Positions 41,898-49,518 of a DNA stretch of 64,000 bases are shown one piece after another (within the stretch, counting starts at the first letter, position 1; each line of letters begins with the position of its first letter). Under the pieces are notes generated by a model that worked only from the letters and a program-made list of their open reading frames with translations, made no database searches and was not told the DNA's origin. Both the position numbers and the translations under genes were made by a program. This stretch comes from JBBSHE01 sp038253325 (lineage in GTDB: Bacteria; Actinomycetota; Actinomycetes; Propionibacteriales; Nocardioidaceae), in NCBI GenBank assembly GCA_038253325.1, contig JBBSHE010000007.1:17649-81648 (forward strand). The letters run 5' to 3'.

Positions 41898-42878
41898 TCA
41901 GTGCGGCCCGAACTTCGGAGCCAGGTCGGCGGCCGCTTCGTCGCCGTATTGACCGGCCAGCCGAGCCAGAAAATCGGCCCGCGTGAACGCATACTCCTGG
42001 GTGCCGACCGTCTCCACGACGTACGCCGCGAGGGTGCATCCGACCCGCGCGGCCTGGGCCAGGTCGAAGCCCCGAGCAGTGGCGGCAAGGAAGCCGGACC
42101 GGAACGCGTCTCCGACGCCGGTCGGGTCGACCGCGGGTACGTCTCGGTGCGCTGCCACCTTGATCGAGTCCTCGCCGCGCCGCTCGACCCGGACACCCGC
42201 CGCGCCCAGCGTGATCACCTGGGTCGTGACCCGCTCGGAGATCTCGGGCTCACTCCAGCCGGTCTTCTTCGTGATCAGCGCAGACTCGTACTCGTTGCAG
42301 AAGAGCAGCTCGGCGCCGTCGATCAAACACCGGATCGTGTCGCCGTCCGCCCAGGCCAGCTGCTGCGAAGGGTCCGCGACGACCGGATAGCCGCGTTCCC
42401 GGGCCTCTCGGGTGTGCCGAAGCATCGCCTGAGGATCGTTCGGACCGACGACGACCAGATCGAACGACCCGACCTCTGATGCGATCGGTGCCAGCTCGAT
42501 CTCCCTCGCCTCGGACATCGCGCCGGAGTAGAACGACGCGATCTGCGCATGAGAGCTGTCCGTCGTGCACACGAACCGGGCGGTGTGCAGGGTCTCCGAC
42601 ACCCGAAGCGCCGAGCAGTCGACACCGGCGTCCTCCAGCCACACCCGGTAGTCGTCGAAGTCCTTACCGACGGCCGCCACCAGCACGGGACGGACGCCGA
42701 GCTTCGCCAGGCCAAACGCGATGTTGGCGGCGCAGCCTCCGCGGCGGATGTCGAGCCCGTCGACGAGGAACGACAGTGCGATCTTGTCGAGCTGGTCGAC
42801 GACGAGCGAGTCGGCGAACTTACCGGGGAACGTCATCAGATGGTCGGTGGCGACCGACCCGGTTACAGCGATGGGCAC
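41898..42878 (-). CDS. adoK: PfkB-family kinase, adenosine kinase-like
   Basis: 326 residues. Ribokinase-fold sugar or nucleoside kinase: the N-terminal PfkB signature region is RRGGCAANIAFGLAKLGVRPVLVAAVGKDF and the C-terminal signature is VPAVDPTGVGDAFRSGFLAAT with the catalytic Asp in GVGDAF. The lid stretch LSFLVDGLDIRRGG and the DPSQQLAWADG segment match the actinobacterial protein typified by M. tuberculosis AdoK (Rv2202c), an adenosine kinase. Genomic position beside ctaC is conserved. Adenosine is the likely substrate, but PfkB specificities drift. Starts at ATG 42878, with the next 222 bp holding only repeats before erpA. Confidence 0.87.
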   Translation of the reverse strand: MPIAVTGSVATDHLMTFPGKFADSLVVDQLDKIALSFLVDGLDIRRGGCAANIAFGLAKLGVRPVLVAAVGKDFDDYRVWLEDAGVDCSALRVSETLHTARFVCTTDSSHAQIASFYSGAMSEAREIELAPIASEVGSFDLVVVGPNDPQAMLRHTREARERGYPVVADPSQQLAWADGDTIRCLIDGAELLFCNEYESALITKKTGWSEPEISERVTTQVITLGAAGVRVERRGEDSIKVAAHRDVPAVDPTGVGDAFRSGFLAATARGFDLAQAARVGCTLAAYVVETVGTQEYAFTRADFLARLAGQYGDEAAADLAPKFGPH

Positions 42879-42911
42879 CGGATCACCCTAGCGGCGGGCC
42901 GGCCGGTTGAA

Positions 42912-43090
42912 GCGCCCGATCCGGCCAGGCAGAGGAGCGAACGCATAGGAACCTATGCGGAGCGACGAAAACGCCGCCGGTCGGGATGCGGGAAACCAGC
43001 GGGTCATCCGCGCCCGATCCGGCCAGGCAGAGGAGCGAACGCATAGGAACCTATGCGGAGCGACGAAAACGCCGCCGGTCGGGATGCGGG
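42912..43090. repeat. 98-bp tandem duplication with internal palindrome
   Basis: An 81-bp segment is identical at 42912-42992 and 43010-43090, giving a 98-bp period; the remaining 17 bp between copies are partly similar to what follows copy two. Each copy contains the perfect dyad GCATAGGAACCTATGC (42943-42958 and 43041-43056), itself flanked by direct GGAGCGA repeats. It occupies nearly all the gap between the convergent-reading end of erpA and the start of the adenosine-kinase-like gene (both minus). No credible gene runs through it. Confidence 0.92.
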
Positions 43091-43100
43091 GAACCGCTGG

Positions 43101-43490
43101 TCAGTGGAAGGAGTCGCCGCAGGCGCATGAACCGCCGGCGTTCGGGTTGTCGATGGTGAAGCCCTGCTTCTCGATGGTGTCGACGAAGTCGATCGTCGCG
43201 CCTTGCAGGTACGGGATACTCATCCGGTCCACGACGACCGAGACGCCACCGAAGCCCCGCACCACGTCACCGTCGAGATCACGCTCGTCGAAGAACAGCT
43301 GGTAACGCAGACCGGAGCAACCGCCCGGCTGGACCGCGATCCGAAGCTGGAGATCGTCGCGACCCTCCTGCTCGATCAGAGTCTTCACCTTCGACGCGGC
43401 CGCATCCGACAGCTGTACCCCCTCGATAGCGGTGGCGGTCTCATTGCCGGCACTGTCACTGCTGACAACGGCATCGTCTTGAATGGTCAT
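43101..43490 (-). CDS. erpA: Iron-sulfur cluster insertion protein ErpA/IscA family
   Basis: 129 residues. A-type carrier that delivers iron-sulfur clusters to apo-proteins. The three ligand cysteines are in PGGCSGLRYQLFFD and the C-terminal GGSCACGDSF; the core VQLSDAAASKVKTLIEQEG and QGATIDFVDTIEKQGFTIDNPNA are typical. The N-terminal 25 residues (Ser/Asp/Ala-rich) are poorly conserved. Adjacent to adenosine-kinase-like PfkB and near cytochrome oxidase genes, as Rv2204c in M. tuberculosis, and plausibly serving the Rieske subunit among others. Its upstream region holds a 78-bp inverted repeat. Confidence 0.94.
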   Translation of the reverse strand: MTIQDDAVVSSDSAGNETATAIEGVQLSDAAASKVKTLIEQEGRDDLQLRIAVQPGGCSGLRYQLFFDERDLDGDVVRGFGGVSVVVDRMSIPYLQGATIDFVDTIEKQGFTIDNPNAGGSCACGDSFH

Positions 43491-43631
43491 CTCGTCACTT
43501 CCGTGTTCGTGGTGCGCTCATGGGGGCTTCCGGTCCTGCCAACATCGCAGCCGGCGCGGACATTCCAGGGCCCTCGCCACAGTGTACGACGTCCCGCCCC
43601 CGGCTCCGGCCGCCGCCGCTGCTGCCGGTTC

Positions 43632-43709
43632 CCCACGTTTACCTGGTACGTCTGCACTTCACCCAGGAAATTTCCTGGGTGAAGTGCAGACAACCCACGT
43701 TAACGTGGG
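43632..43709. repeat. 78-bp inverted repeat with a perfect 42-bp palindrome
   Basis: Positions 43650-43691 are a perfect 42-bp palindrome (two 21-bp arms meeting at AAATTT without a loop; arms begin GTCTGCACTTCACCCAGG). Outer arms of 18 bp, 43632-43649 and 43692-43709, match at 13 of 18 positions, so the symmetric unit spans 78 bp. The right arm itself contains the perfect dyad CCCACGTTAACGTGGG (43694-43709). The element lies between the stop of pspAB and the erpA start, both on minus. Confidence 0.95.
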
Positions 43710-43728
43710 AACTCAGAGTTGCGACGGG

Positions 43729-44301
43729 TCAGTCGAGGCCGGGAGCACCCCAGACGGCCAGCCAGCGACCGAGCTCTTTCTCGATCGGCAGGTCCTCGGC
43801 AACGATGCCGCGGATCTGGAGCTCCAGTGTGTTGTCGCGCTGCCGGTTGCCGGTGGGAGCAAATGGGTAGAACGTTCCTTGTTTGTAGAGGTAGACGAGA
43901 CCGAACCTGCGGCCCTGCGGATCCATGAACGGCACCATCGAGCACAGCAACGCGGGTCCGAACCCGTTGTCCTCGAGGCCGCGGTTGACCGCGTGCAGCT
44001 CCGTGACCAGGTTGGAGATCTCCGACGGGTCCTGCCGGCAGACCAGCCAGGTGAACCCGAAGTCGTCGGCGCGCTTCTCGACCTTCGGCCCGCCGTCGGC
44101 ATCCAGCAGAGCTGCGATGTCGGTCTCCGCACTCGCGAACGCGCTTCCCTCGGCTGCCCGGTAACACACCGCGCCCACGCCGGTAGGGATGAAGTTCGCC
44201 GAGACCTGCAACGTGACGGCAGCGTCCGGGATCGCGAACAACTGGTCGAGCTGCGGTTTGGCGGGCGGCTTGCGCCCGAGCATGTCGCGAAAGATCCCCA
44301 T
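43729..44301 (-). CDS. pspAB: PspA-associated protein PspAB
   Basis: 190 residues from ATG 44301 (MGIFRDMLGRKPPAKPQLDQLFAIPDAAVTLQ, the usual family opening). Features: TGVGAVCYRAAEGSAFASAETDIAALLDAD, FGFTWLVCRQDPSEISNLVTELHAVNRGLEDNGFGPALLCSMVPF, and VYLYKQGTFYPFAP near the C terminus, all conserved in actinobacterial PspAB. The protein accompanies PspA and HtpX and is presumed to take part in envelope-stress response; mechanism unknown. An upstream in-frame start would overlap htpX. It is the last of the minus-strand series pspA-pspAA-htpX-pspAB. Confidence 0.88.
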   Translation of the reverse strand: MGIFRDMLGRKPPAKPQLDQLFAIPDAAVTLQVSANFIPTGVGAVCYRAAEGSAFASAETDIAALLDADGGPKVEKRADDFGFTWLVCRQDPSEISNLVTELHAVNRGLEDNGFGPALLCSMVPFMDPQGRRFGLVYLYKQGTFYPFAPTGNRQRDNTLELQIRGIVAEDLPIEKELGRWLAVWGAPGLD

Positions 44302-44323
44302 CGGCCGTCCCAGTGTCCTCGCC

Positions 44324-45220
44324 TCAGGCGACCGGACCGCTGAGGTCGGCACTGATCTTGGCGAGCTGCTCGAGCCGGCGCTCCAGCGGCGGGTGAGTCG
44401 AGAACAACGAGCTCACGTCGGCACCCTTGATCGCCGGCGCGAAGAAGAACGCGTTCATCGCCTTCGCTTCGCGCAGGTCACGGTTGGGGATCCGCGCGAT
44501 GTCGCCGGTGATCTTGGTCAGTGCGGACGCAAGTGCAGATGGCTTCTGGGTCAGGTACGCGCCGGACCGGTCGGCGCACAGCTCGCGGTAGCGGCTGAGC
44601 AGCCGGGTGAGCAGGAAGCTCACGGCGTACACAACCATGCTGACCAGCCAGATCACGATGAAGGCGGGTGCACCGTTGTTGTTGCGACGCCCGCCGCCGA
44701 AGTACAGGCCCCACCGGACGACCAGGCCGGCCATCACGCCGAGGAACCCCGCAAGCGTCATGACGAGCACGTCTCGGTGAGCGACGTGGGAAAGCTCGTG
44801 GGCAAGGACTCCCTCGAGCTCATCCGCATCGAGCTTGCCCATGATCCCGGTCGTGACGCAGACGACCGCGGCGTTTGGGCTCCTTCCGGTGGCGAACGCG
44901 TTGGGCATGTCGGTGTCGGCGACCGCCACCCGCGGCTTCGGCATGTCGGCGAGTGCGCAGAGCCGGTCGATCATGCCGTGCAGTTCCGGCGCCTGCTCTG
45001 GGGTGACGACCCGGGCACGCATCGCGGCCATCGCGAGCTTGTCGGAGAAGTACCACTGGCCGAGGCCGAGGGCGGCCGCGATCAGGATGACGACGCCCGC
45101 CGAGGCCCCGGACACGATGAGCCATGCACAAACGGTGACGTACAACGCACCCAAGATGAGCATCACGGCGGACATTCGGCCGACCAGGCCGAGATCTCGA
45201 CGGAAACGGGTTCGGGCCAT
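44324..45220 (-). CDS. htpX: HtpX-like M48 membrane zinc metalloprotease
   Basis: 298 residues from ATG 45220 (MARTRFRRDLGLVGRM). Two N-terminal helices (about 16-35 and 40-58) and two more flanking the active site. Zinc motif LAHELSHVAHRD at about 142-152, third ligand Glu in LLSRYRELCADRSGAYL, and FSTHPPLERRLEQL at the C terminus. Degrades damaged membrane proteins; here it sits inside a psp cluster, consistent with membrane quality control under stress. A 173-bp gap separates it from pspAA, unusually wide for the cluster, and may contain its own promoter (a strong AGGAGGAGG lies in it without a usable start). Confidence 0.92.
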   Translation of the reverse strand: MARTRFRRDLGLVGRMSAVMLILGALYVTVCAWLIVSGASAGVVILIAAALGLGQWYFSDKLAMAAMRARVVTPEQAPELHGMIDRLCALADMPKPRVAVADTDMPNAFATGRSPNAAVVCVTTGIMGKLDADELEGVLAHELSHVAHRDVLVMTLAGFLGVMAGLVVRWGLYFGGGRRNNNGAPAFIVIWLVSMVVYAVSFLLTRLLSRYRELCADRSGAYLTQKPSALASALTKITGDIARIPNRDLREAKAMNAFFFAPAIKGADVSSLFSTHPPLERRLEQLAKISADLSGPVA

Positions 45221-45393
45221 GTGAAGTGTCGCGGCCACCTTTCTGGTGAGAACTGTGTGTTGGATACGACGCCTGATCCTCCTCCTATGTTCCCGCGGCA
45301 CGCTGTGAGTCGGCTGAGAGGGGGCCAACTGAGCGGAGCCGGTTCAAAGCAGCGGACCGCGGATGCTCCGTGACGACGGTCGATGAGCAGCGG

Positions 45394-45672
45394 TCAGCCC
45401 GGGATCAGTCCGTCACCGCTGAGCAGGTCGCGGACGTCATCGAGGCTGGCATCGGAGTACGGCAGGACCAGGTCCGAGACGACGACCTCCTCGTCGGCAA
45501 CCGGTGTGCCGTTGGTCCGAACCTGCTCTAGCAGCGTCGTCAACGCCGACGCCAGTCCAGCCTCGTCGCCGTTCTCGACGGCCGACTCGACAGTGGCGTC
45601 GAACTCGTTGAGCGCGCCGACCTGATCGTCGGACATGCTCCACTGACCTTCTCCGAGTATCCGAACGATCAT
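45394..45672 (-). CDS. pspAA: PspA-associated protein PspAA
   Basis: 92 residues: MIVRILGEGQWSMSDDQVGALNEFDATVESAVENGDEAGLASALTTLLEQVRTNG, ending DASLDDVRDLLSGDGLIPG. This small acidic protein follows pspA in actinomycetes, and its core (IVRI.GEGQ, DLVLP.SDASLDDV) is well conserved. It presumably binds or tunes PspA. ATG overlaps the pspA stop (ATGA), so translation is probably coupled. Confidence 0.9.
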   Translation of the reverse strand: MIVRILGEGQWSMSDDQVGALNEFDATVESAVENGDEAGLASALTTLLEQVRTNGTPVADEEVVVSDLVLPYSDASLDDVRDLLSGDGLIPG

Positions 45673-46481
45673 GCGTGTCCTTCCTGGTCTGCATCTGCGG
45701 GTGCCGTTCCCGTCGCGGGGGACGCCGTCGTCGCCGACGGGTCAGCGTTTTCGGCGGTCAGCTGAGCCGGCGCGGCGGACGTGCCGACCTGCGCCTTCAT
45801 CTGAGCGAGCTGCGCCTCGACATCGCCGGTTGCGGACATCTGCTCGAGCTGGCGAGTGATGTCGTCCTTGCCGTCGGTGCTCGCATCGTCCAAGGCACCG
45901 GAGGCGATCAGCTCGTCGATCGCTCCCGCCCGCGCCTGCATCTGAGCGGTCTTGTCCTCTGCACGCTCGATCGCCATGCCGACGTCACCCATCTCCTCCG
46001 AGACCCCGGAGAAGGCTTCGTTGATCTTCGTCTGTGCCTCGGCCGCGGTGTACTGCGCCTTCAGCGTCTCCTTGCGCGTCCGGAACGACTCGATCTTCGC
46101 CTGCAGTCGCTGCTGACTCTGGACCAGCTTCTCCTCCTGGGCCCGCAGGGTGGAGTGCTGCGTCTGGAGGTCTGCGACCTGCTGGTCGAGTCCCGATTTG
46201 CGGGTCAGCGCCTCCCGCGCCAGATCTTCGCGGCCGGCCGCGAGCGCCTGTTGGGCCTGCGCCTGAAGCTTCTGCGAGCTCTGGTGCAGCTGCTCGGCTT
46301 GGAGCTCGACCCGTTTGCGGCTCGTCGCGACGTCGGCAACCCCCCGGCGTACCTTCTGAAGCATCTCCTGCTGCTTGACGTAGCTGTAGTCGAGCGTCTC
46401 GCGCGGGTCCTCGGCCGCGTCGAGAGCCCTGTTCGCCTTGGACTTGAAGATCAACGTCATGCGCTTGATGATGCCGGCCAT
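45669..46481 (-). CDS. pspA: PspA/IM30 membrane-stress protein
   Basis: 270 residues from ATG 46481 (MAGIIKRMTLIFKSKANRALDAAEDPRETLDYSYVKQQEMLQKVRRGVADVA). ESCRT-III-like helical protein that assembles on damaged inner membrane. It is nearly all coiled coil to about residue 220, then has a low-complexity Ala/Thr/Pro/Asp tail. The N-terminal amphipathic helix and the DPRETLDYSY stretch are typical of actinobacterial members. First gene of the pspA-pspAA unit; in other actinomycetes it is induced by envelope stress. An upstream open frame extends 35 codons but is unconserved. Confidence 0.94.
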   Translation of the reverse strand: MAGIIKRMTLIFKSKANRALDAAEDPRETLDYSYVKQQEMLQKVRRGVADVATSRKRVELQAEQLHQSSQKLQAQAQQALAAGREDLAREALTRKSGLDQQVADLQTQHSTLRAQEEKLVQSQQRLQAKIESFRTRKETLKAQYTAAEAQTKINEAFSGVSEEMGDVGMAIERAEDKTAQMQARAGAIDELIASGALDDASTDGKDDITRQLEQMSATGDVEAQLAQMKAQVGTSAAPAQLTAENADPSATTASPATGTAPADADQEGHA

Positions 46482-46613
46482 GGTGAGTACGCCTGCCTTC
46501 CTGACTGGTCGTCGGAGCCGTTGGGACCACCCTACGTGCCATCGGGACGACGGATCCGAGCGGACCTGAGCCGACCGCGGCCTCAAGGCCGCAGCACCCG
46601 GCCCTCCGGGAAC

Positions 46614-47261
46614 CTACGCCCTGAACGTGAACCATCGCTCGGGGGACCGAAGGGGCCGGCCGGGGCCGCGCAACCGGTGGACGCCGACGCTGAACTCGAA
46701 GCCCTCGGGTGCGTCGAACGCGACCTCGTCGAATCCGGCCCGCTCGAACCAGCCGCGGATCGACGGCGTGAGGTCGGGAGCGCGACGGGTCCGGGTCCAG
46801 ATCACGGTGGCACCAGCGGCACACAGCTGCGGTGCTGCTGCGATCGTGCGCTCGACGTCGAGATCGCTGATGTTGCCGAACACGCCGCACATCAGAACCA
46901 GGTCGGCCGGGACCGCCCCGGTGTACGACTCACTCATGCCGGCATCAGCTTCGGCGACCTCGACTCCGGACAATCCGGCGGCGAGAGTACGAGCGCGCGC
47001 CGCCGCTGCGTTGCCGGGGTCGAGCTCGACCAGGCGAGCCCGCACCTTTCTGGCGCCGACGCGGGCCGCCAGCACGTCGGCGACGTCGCGACCGTCGCCG
47101 GCGCACACACTCACGACAAAGACGGGTCGGTCGTTCTGAGCGTCGAGCCAGGCCCTGATCTGTGTCTGCACGATGGCCAGGCGCCGCGACAGGGCCGACA
47201 TCGGGTCCGCGTACGGCTCGAGCCACGCCTGCCAGTGCGTGGAGCGGGTAATGGTGGCCAC
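46614..47261 (-). CDS. Class I SAM-dependent methyltransferase
   Basis: 215 residues. Motif I reads VVSVCAGDGRDVADVLA, strand-2 acid VRARLVELDPGNAAAARARTLAAGLSGVEVAEADAG, then PADLVLMCGVFGNISDLDVERTI (motif IV). The CAGDGRD variant and the FGNIS loop define a group common in actinomycetes without an assigned substrate. It lies 132 bp upstream of the psp unit on the same strand, and divergent from the DUF3043 gene. It could modify a small molecule or lipid; not predictable from sequence. Confidence 0.82.
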   Translation of the reverse strand: MATITRSTHWQAWLEPYADPMSALSRRLAIVQTQIRAWLDAQNDRPVFVVSVCAGDGRDVADVLAARVGARKVRARLVELDPGNAAAARARTLAAGLSGVEVAEADAGMSESYTGAVPADLVLMCGVFGNISDLDVERTIAAAPQLCAAGATVIWTRTRRAPDLTPSIRGWFERAGFDEVAFDAPEGFEFSVGVHRLRGPGRPLRSPERWFTFRA

Positions 47262-47333
47262 TTTGACAGCACCCGCAGACGATCGGTGAGCCCGTCAGCC
47301 TTCCGATAGCGCCGTAACGATTAGGATTTCAGC

Positions 47334-47903
47334 ATGTTCCGCCGATCCCACAAGACCGAAGCCGTACCCGAAGCCGATGTGGAGAAGGTGGGAGGCAAGG
47401 GACGGCCGACCCCGAAACGAAACCAGGCTGAGGCCGCCCGCAAGCAGCGGATGACACCACCGAGAACGCGCAAGGAGGCGAACGCCATCCGCAAGGAGCG
47501 GGTCAGCCGACAGCGTCAAGAGATGCGGACGGCGATGGAGACGGGCGACGAGCGCGGACTGCCCGCGCGCGACCGCGGCAGGCTCAAGCGATTGGCGCGG
47601 AACTTCGTGGACTCGCGCCGGACGATCGCGGAGTTCCTCATTCCGATCGTCGCCGTGGTGTTCGTCCTGAGCCTGATGCACAACCGGGTCGCGTGGACCG
47701 TCGGGAACGCCGTCCTGCTCGGGTCGCTGATCGCCACGATCGTCAACAGTGTCCTGCTGGTTCGCGGGTTCAAGCGTCTCGCCGCGGAGCGCTATCCGGG
47801 CGAGGACATGAAGGGCATCTCCATGTACGTGTTGATGCGCTCCTGGCAGATGCGCCGGATGCGGCTGCCGAAGGCGCAGGTCAAGGTCGGAGACCAGGTC
47901 TGA
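47334..47903 (+). CDS. DUF3043 membrane protein
   Basis: 189 residues. A very basic N-terminal 100 residues (GKGRPTPKRNQAEAARKQRM, RKEANAIRKERVSRQRQEMR) is followed by two helices (IAEFLIPIVAVVFVLSLM and VAWTVGNAVLLGSLIATIVNSVLLV) and the MKGISMYVLMRSWQMRRMRLPKAQVKVG tail. This matches DUF3043, known only in actinobacteria. The hexamer TAGGAT six bases before the ATG suggests a leaderless transcript. Function unknown; the basic domain could bind nucleic acid or anionic lipid. Confidence 0.88.
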   Translation: MFRRSHKTEAVPEADVEKVGGKGRPTPKRNQAEAARKQRMTPPRTRKEANAIRKERVSRQRQEMRTAMETGDERGLPARDRGRLKRLARNFVDSRRTIAEFLIPIVAVVFVLSLMHNRVAWTVGNAVLLGSLIATIVNSVLLVRGFKRLAAERYPGEDMKGISMYVLMRSWQMRRMRLPKAQVKVGDQV

Positions 47904-47909
47904 CGCGAT

Positions 47910-47964
47910 CACGTCAGGCACCGATGGCACGTCAGGCGCCGATGGCACGTCCCGCGCCTGATGG
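47910..47964. repeat. Three 18-19 bp tandem repeats
   Basis: Units CACGTCAGGCACCGATGG (47910-47927), CACGTCAGGCGCCGATGG (47928-47945) and a diverged third to 47964, in the gap between the DUF3043 gene and the aldo/keto reductase. Short, head-to-tail and without spacers, so not a CRISPR array; probably replication slippage. Confidence 0.8.
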
Positions 47965-47989
47965 CCGCGCCGATCGATAGGGTCGTCGG

Positions 47990-48997
47990 GTGAAGTTTCG
48001 GCATCTCGGAAGCAGCGGGCTCAAGGTCAGCGAGATCAGCTACGGCAACTGGCTGACCCACGCGTCGCAGGTGCAGGACGACCGCGCGCTCGCCTGCGTA
48101 CGGCAGGCGCTCGACAAGGGCATCACGACCTTCGACACTGCCGACGTCTACGCGAACACCGGTGCGGAGACCGTGCTGGGAAATGCGCTCGATGGGGTCC
48201 GGCGGGAGTCGGTGGAGATCTTCACCAAGGTCTTCTGGCCGACCGGGCCGGGTGGACCCAACGACTCCGGATTGTCCCGCAAACACATCCGCGAGGCGAT
48301 CAACGGCAGCCTGCGGCGGCTCCGAACCGACTACGTCGACCTGTACCAGGCTCACCGGTACGACCACGCGACGCCGCTGGAGGAGACGATGGAGGCGTTC
48401 GCCGACCTCGTCCGCGAAGGCAAGGTGCTCTACATCGGCGTCTCCGAGTGGACGGCAGTCCAGATCCGGGCCGGCCACGAGCTGGCTCGCGACCTGAAGA
48501 TCCCGTTCGTCTCCAACCAGCCGCAGTACAACATGCTCTGGCGTGTCATCGAGTCCGAGGTCATCCCGACCAGCCTGGAGCTGGGTATCGGCCAGATCGT
48601 CTGGTCACCGATCGCCCAAGGTGTCCTGACCGGCAAGTACCTACAGGGCGAGCAACCGCCGGAAGGTTCTCGTGCGACGGACTCCAGCGGCGGCGCGAAC
48701 ATGGTCCGCCGCTACCTCGATGACGAGGTGCTCACCCGCGTGCAGCGGCTGAAGCCGATCGCAGCCGACCATGGGCTGACCCCGGCCCAGCTCGCGATTG
48801 CGTGGGTGCTCACCAACCCGGCCGTGTCGTCGGCCATCGTCGGAGCCTCCCGCCCTGAACAGGTGAGCGACAACTCCAAGGCGGCCGGCCACGTCCTCGA
48901 CGACGACACGATGAATGCGATCGACGAGATCGTCGGCCCGGTCGTCGAGCGTGACCCGGGGCAGACCGCGGCCAACTCCCCCAAGAGCAGGGACTGA
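47990..48997 (+). CDS. Aldo/keto reductase (potassium-channel beta-subunit-like)
   Basis: 335 residues. NADPH-dependent carbonyl reductase of the AKR superfamily. The tetrad is visible: Asp and Tyr in FDTADVYANTGAETVLG, Lys in IFTKVFWPTG, His in YQAHRYDHATP; the cofactor pocket follows in NQPQYNMLWR, WSPIAQGVLTGKY and IVGASRPEQV. The sequence is closest to the Kv-beta/YghZ branch. GTG start at 47990, preceded by little RBS. It is transcribed alone; the substrate may be reactive aldehydes such as methylglyoxal by analogy with YghZ. Confidence 0.92.
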   Translation: MKFRHLGSSGLKVSEISYGNWLTHASQVQDDRALACVRQALDKGITTFDTADVYANTGAETVLGNALDGVRRESVEIFTKVFWPTGPGGPNDSGLSRKHIREAINGSLRRLRTDYVDLYQAHRYDHATPLEETMEAFADLVREGKVLYIGVSEWTAVQIRAGHELARDLKIPFVSNQPQYNMLWRVIESEVIPTSLELGIGQIVWSPIAQGVLTGKYLQGEQPPEGSRATDSSGGANMVRRYLDDEVLTRVQRLKPIAADHGLTPAQLAIAWVLTNPAVSSAIVGASRPEQVSDNSKAAGHVLDDDTMNAIDEIVGPVVERDPGQTAANSPKSRD

Positions 48998-49011
48998 CCG
49001 GCGTCAGGGCG

Positions 49012-49209
49012 TCAACCGGTTTCGAGCGACATCGGTCCGTAGACCTCCCGAGCATCGTCGAGGAGGACCACCTGGTCTATCCCCGCATCGGCGAGATCGT
49101 GCCACTGCTCGCCCAGCCAGGTCTCCGCGTCGCCTTGGGCTGAAAACTCGGGGATGTCGTACGCGACCGGCATCCCGTCGGCGGTCTCGGCTCGCCATGT
49201 CCAACCCAT
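49012..49209 (-). CDS. Small conserved actinobacterial protein
   Basis: 65 residues, ATG at 49209 with GGGAGG five bases ahead. Sequence: MGWTWRAETADGMPV at the start, then SAQGDAETWLGEQWHDLADAG and VVLLDDAREVYGPMSLET. The pattern (S)Q.DAE.WLGE.W..L...G...V.L..D...VYGPM is shared by small actinobacterial proteins of about 65-75 residues. No known function. Longer open frames upstream are not conserved and would run into the riboswitch region opposite strand. Confidence 0.8.
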   Translation of the reverse strand: MGWTWRAETADGMPVAYDIPEFSAQGDAETWLGEQWHDLADAGIDQVVLLDDAREVYGPMSLETG

Positions 49210-49274
49210 CGTCGGCCTCCCGGGCTTCGTCGTGCGCCGAGCATAACCGGCGCCGGGCTTTGACGAACCACGCG

Positions 49275-49400
49275 CACTGTGACACCGTCGATGCCACAAC
49301 AGCGTCGTGTTCGAGGAAGCCGGTCCGAAGCCGGCACTGACCCGCAACCGTAAGCCTTGCCGTCCGTCGCAGGGGAAGTCGGAGACTCGAGCCCGATGTG
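49275..49400 (+). promoter_or_regulatory. Cobalamin riboswitch
   Basis: The conserved core is readable in order: GAGGAAGCCGGT, GCCGGCACTGACCCGCAACC, GTAAGCC and, after a variable arm, AGTCGGAGACTCGAGCCCGATG. These match the B12-box (GCCACTG-like) and catalytic-core arms of RF00174. It lies about 120 bp before the first gene of the ECF transporter cassette and explains most of the 309-bp gap 49210-49518. Expected to repress when adenosylcobalamin binds. The 5' P1 boundary is uncertain; the rest of the gap has no gene. Confidence 0.9.
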
Positions 49401-49518
49401 AACGGCTCCAATATCAGCTCGTCGAGGTCTGCGAGGGGAGCCGGAGCAGCTGCCTGTGCTCGAGCACCTCCGGCAGAGCCTCCGGTCTCGTCCAGGGACC
49501 GGACCGGAAAGGCACCTC

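Noticed and set aside
42549..43046. Plus-strand frame running through the 98-bp repeats (GTYAERRKRR-type peptide)
   Set aside because: It is antisense to the PfkB-like kinase over most of its length and its end is only the translated repeat.
47910..47964. CRISPR-like repeat array
   Set aside because: Three short head-to-tail units with no spacers and no cas gene in the window.
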